Assembly (NCBI GenBank): GCA_021817875.1
Contig: JAKAFQ010000252.1
Coordinates: forward strand, 1-6,481
Direction: 5' to 3'
Source: Pseudomonadota bacterium
GTDB taxonomy: Bacteria > Pseudomonadota > Gammaproteobacteria > Steroidobacterales > Steroidobacteraceae
Length of the DNA: 6,481 nucleotides
The position numbers and the translations under genes are program-made. A model generated the notes under the pieces. It was given only the letters and a program-made list of their open reading frames with translations. It had not been told where the DNA came from and made no database searches. Of this stretch, positions 4,880-6,481 are shown piece by piece. Position 1 is the stretch's first letter. Each line of letters begins with the position of its first letter.

Positions 4880-6481
4880 TCGCGCGCCTGATCCGTTGGT
4901 CGATCGCCAACCGCTTCCTCGTGCTGGTCGCGACACTGATGGTGGGAGCTTTGGGCGTCTACGCACTGCTCGAGACACCCTTGGATGCGCTGCCCGATTT
5001 GTCTGACGTGCAGGTGATCATCCGCACCACCTATCCCGGCCAAGCACCGCGCATCGTCGAGAACCAAGTCACGTATCCGCTCACCACGGCAATGCTCTCG
5101 GTCCCGGGCGCCAAGACGGTGCGGGGCTATTCGTTCTTCGGCGACTCCTTCGTCTACGTCCTGTTTGAGGACGGCACGGATCTCTATTGGGCGCGCTCGC
5201 GGGTTCTGGAGTACTTGAACCAAGTTCAGTCGCGTTTGCCAGCGACGGCCAAGGCCTCGATCGGCCCGGACGCAACCGGGGTTGGCTGGATCTACGAATA
5301 CGCGCTCGTGGATCGCAGCGGCACGCAGGACATTTCCCAGCTGCGCGCGCTGCAGGATTGGTTTCTCAAATACGAACTCAAGACCGTGCCCAACGTGGCC
5401 GAGGTCGCCACCGTGGGCGGCATGGTGCGGCAGTACCAGGTCGTCCTCGATCCGGACAAGTTGGCGGCGTATGCGATCCCACATACGAAAGTCATCGAGG
5501 CGATCCAAAAGGCGAACCAGGAGGCGGGAGGATCGGCGCTCGAGATGGGCGAAGCCGAATACATGGTGCGCGCATCAGGCTATCTGCGCTCGCTCGATGA
5601 TTTCCGGCGCATCCCGCTGCGGACGACCGACGACGGCGTTTCCGTGCGGCTCGGCGACGTTGCGAGAATCCGGATCGGACCGGAGATGCGCCGGGGCATC
5701 GGTGAGTTCGACGGCATTGGGGAGGCGGTCGGCGGCGTGATCGTGATGCGTTCCGGAAAAAACGCCCTGGAGACCATCGCCGCCGTGAAGCAAAAACTCG
5801 CGCGTCTGCAAGCGAGTCTTCCCAGGGGTGTCGAGATCGTGCCCGTGTACGACCGCTCGGGCCTCATCGAGCGCGCGGTGCAAAACCTCACGCACAAGCT
5901 GATCGAAGAATTCATCGTCGTGGCAGTCGTGTGTTTTGTCTTCCTGTTTCACTTGCGCTCGGCATTCGTGGCGATTGTTTCGCTGCCCTTGGGGGTGCTC
6001 GCCGCTTTCATCATCATGTACCACCAGGGGGTCAACGCCAACATCATGTCGCTGGGCGGCATCGCGATTGCCATCGGTGCGATGGTCGATGCCGCCGTGG
6101 TGATGATCGAGAACGCACACAAGCACCTGGAGCGCTGGCGCCACCGGAATCCCGAAAAGACGCTCGATGGCGTGGCGCGCTGGGCCGCGATCGGCGAAGC
6201 GGCCAGCGAAGTCGGGCCAACGCTTTTCTTTTCGCTGCTGATCATCACGCTCTCCTTCATCCCCGTCTTCACGCTCCAGGCGCAGGAAGGGCGGCTCTTT
6301 TCACCATTGGCGTATACCAAGACCTATGCGATGGCAGCCGCCGCGGGGCTATCCGTAACGCTGATCCCCGTGCTGATGGGGTATTTGATTCGCGGACACA
6401 TTCCCGACGAGAAGACCAACCCCGTCAACCGCTTTCTCATCGCGGCGTATCGGCCCCTGCTCGATATCGTGCTGCGCGCGC
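4876..6481 (+). CDS. cusA: CusA-type Cu(I)/Ag(I) RND efflux pump, N-terminal half
   Basis: The frame is open from ATG 4876 to the right edge, giving 535 residues of an expected roughly 1,050. TM1 spans about 13-31, then the first periplasmic porter region (32-340), then TM2-TM6 (about 343-505) with [20 protein letters not shown] in TM4. This TM4 motif is that of the copper/silver HME-RND subfamily, unlike the DFG...DG motif of CzcA-type zinc pumps. Asp405 (proton relay) and the CusA relay methionines Met271, Met391, Met403, Met410, Met486 and Met501 are all present at the same numbers as in E. coli. The triple-methionine binding site (573, 623, 672) lies beyond the window. The start overlaps the adaptor stop as ATGA. 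There is no strong ribosome site, so translation probably depends on coupling. The inner-membrane trimer uses the proton gradient to drive metal out through the adaptor and channel. Confidence 0.95.
   Translation, partial: MIARLIRWSIANRFLVLVATLMVGALGVYALLETPLDALPDLSDVQVIIRTTYPGQAPRIVENQVTYPLTTAMLSVPGAKTVRGYSFFGDSFVYVLFEDGTDLYWARSRVLEYLNQVQSRLPATAKASIGPDATGVGWIYEYALVDRSGTQDISQLRALQDWFLKYELKTVPNVAEVATVGGMVRQYQVVLDPDKLAAYAIPHTKVIEAIQKANQEAGGSALEMGEAEYMVRASGYLRSLDDFRRIPLRTTDDGVSVRLGDVARIRIGPEMRRGIGEFDGIGEAVGGVIVMRSGKNALETIAAVKQKLARLQASLPRGVEIVPVYDRSGLIERAVQNLTHKLIEEFIVVAVVCFVFLFHLRSAFVAIVSLPLGVLAAFIIMYHQGVNANIMSLGGIAIAIGAMVDAAVVMIENAHKHLERWRHRNPEKTLDGVARWAAIGEAASEVGPTLFFSLLIITLSFIPVFTLQAQEGRLFSPLAYTKTYAMAAAAGLSVTLIPVLMGYLIRGHIPDEKTNPVNRFLIAAYRPLLDIVLRA

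Noticed and set aside
4594..5508. Minus-strand 304-residue open frame opposite cusB/cusA
   Set aside because: It spans the junction of two well-supported genes in antisense and has no recognisable domain.

Overview
The window is GC-rich and densely coding and looks like a proteobacterial chromosome or genomic island, probably beta- or gammaproteobacterial. That guess rests on the Cus-type RND system, the small secreted protein family in front of it, and the ArsR-rhodanese/DsrE pair. No rRNA, tRNA, CRISPR array, transposase or phage gene is visible, so the organism cannot be named from the sequence.

Left part, minus strand (1-961): a short sulfur-relay-type operon. A sigma-70-like promoter (TTGACA, 16 bp, TAGAAT) carrying a CATTC-N12-GAATG dyad drives an ArsR-family repressor fused to a rhodanese domain. 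It is followed after 13 bp by a DsrE-like small sulfurtransferase that runs off the left edge. The repressor probably senses persulfide or a related sulfur species through its rhodanese cysteine and represses its own operon.

Middle (926-1240): the region between the divergent genes is mostly a broken gene. About 970-1135 reads as a CcdA/DsbD-type membrane segment if followed through three successive frames, so it is a truncated, frameshifted remnant. It is followed by a 7-bp inverted repeat and a weak extended -10 just before the first plus-strand gene.

Right part, plus strand (1241-6481): a copper/silver efflux operon. It starts with a small exported Cys/His/Met protein carrying an LCxxHC motif. 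After a 124-bp gap come a TolC-like outer-membrane channel, a CusB-type periplasmic adaptor and a CusA-type RND pump, joined by two ATGA stop/start overlaps and therefore translationally coupled. The adaptor has an N-terminal heavy-metal-binding domain and a fused C-terminal CusF metallochaperone domain with the full His/Trp/Met/Met site. The pump is cut by the right edge at residue 535, but every first-half residue of the E. coli CusA methionine relay, plus Asp405, is present at the same number. Together they would form a tripartite complex that expels Cu(I)/Ag(I) from the periplasm and cytoplasm. No CusRS- or CueR-type regulator lies in the window.

The parts are of known families. The more unusual points are the regulator with all its cysteines in the rhodanese domain, the broken ccdA-like gene at the junction, two starts that may be leaderless, and the little-described LCxxHC protein.
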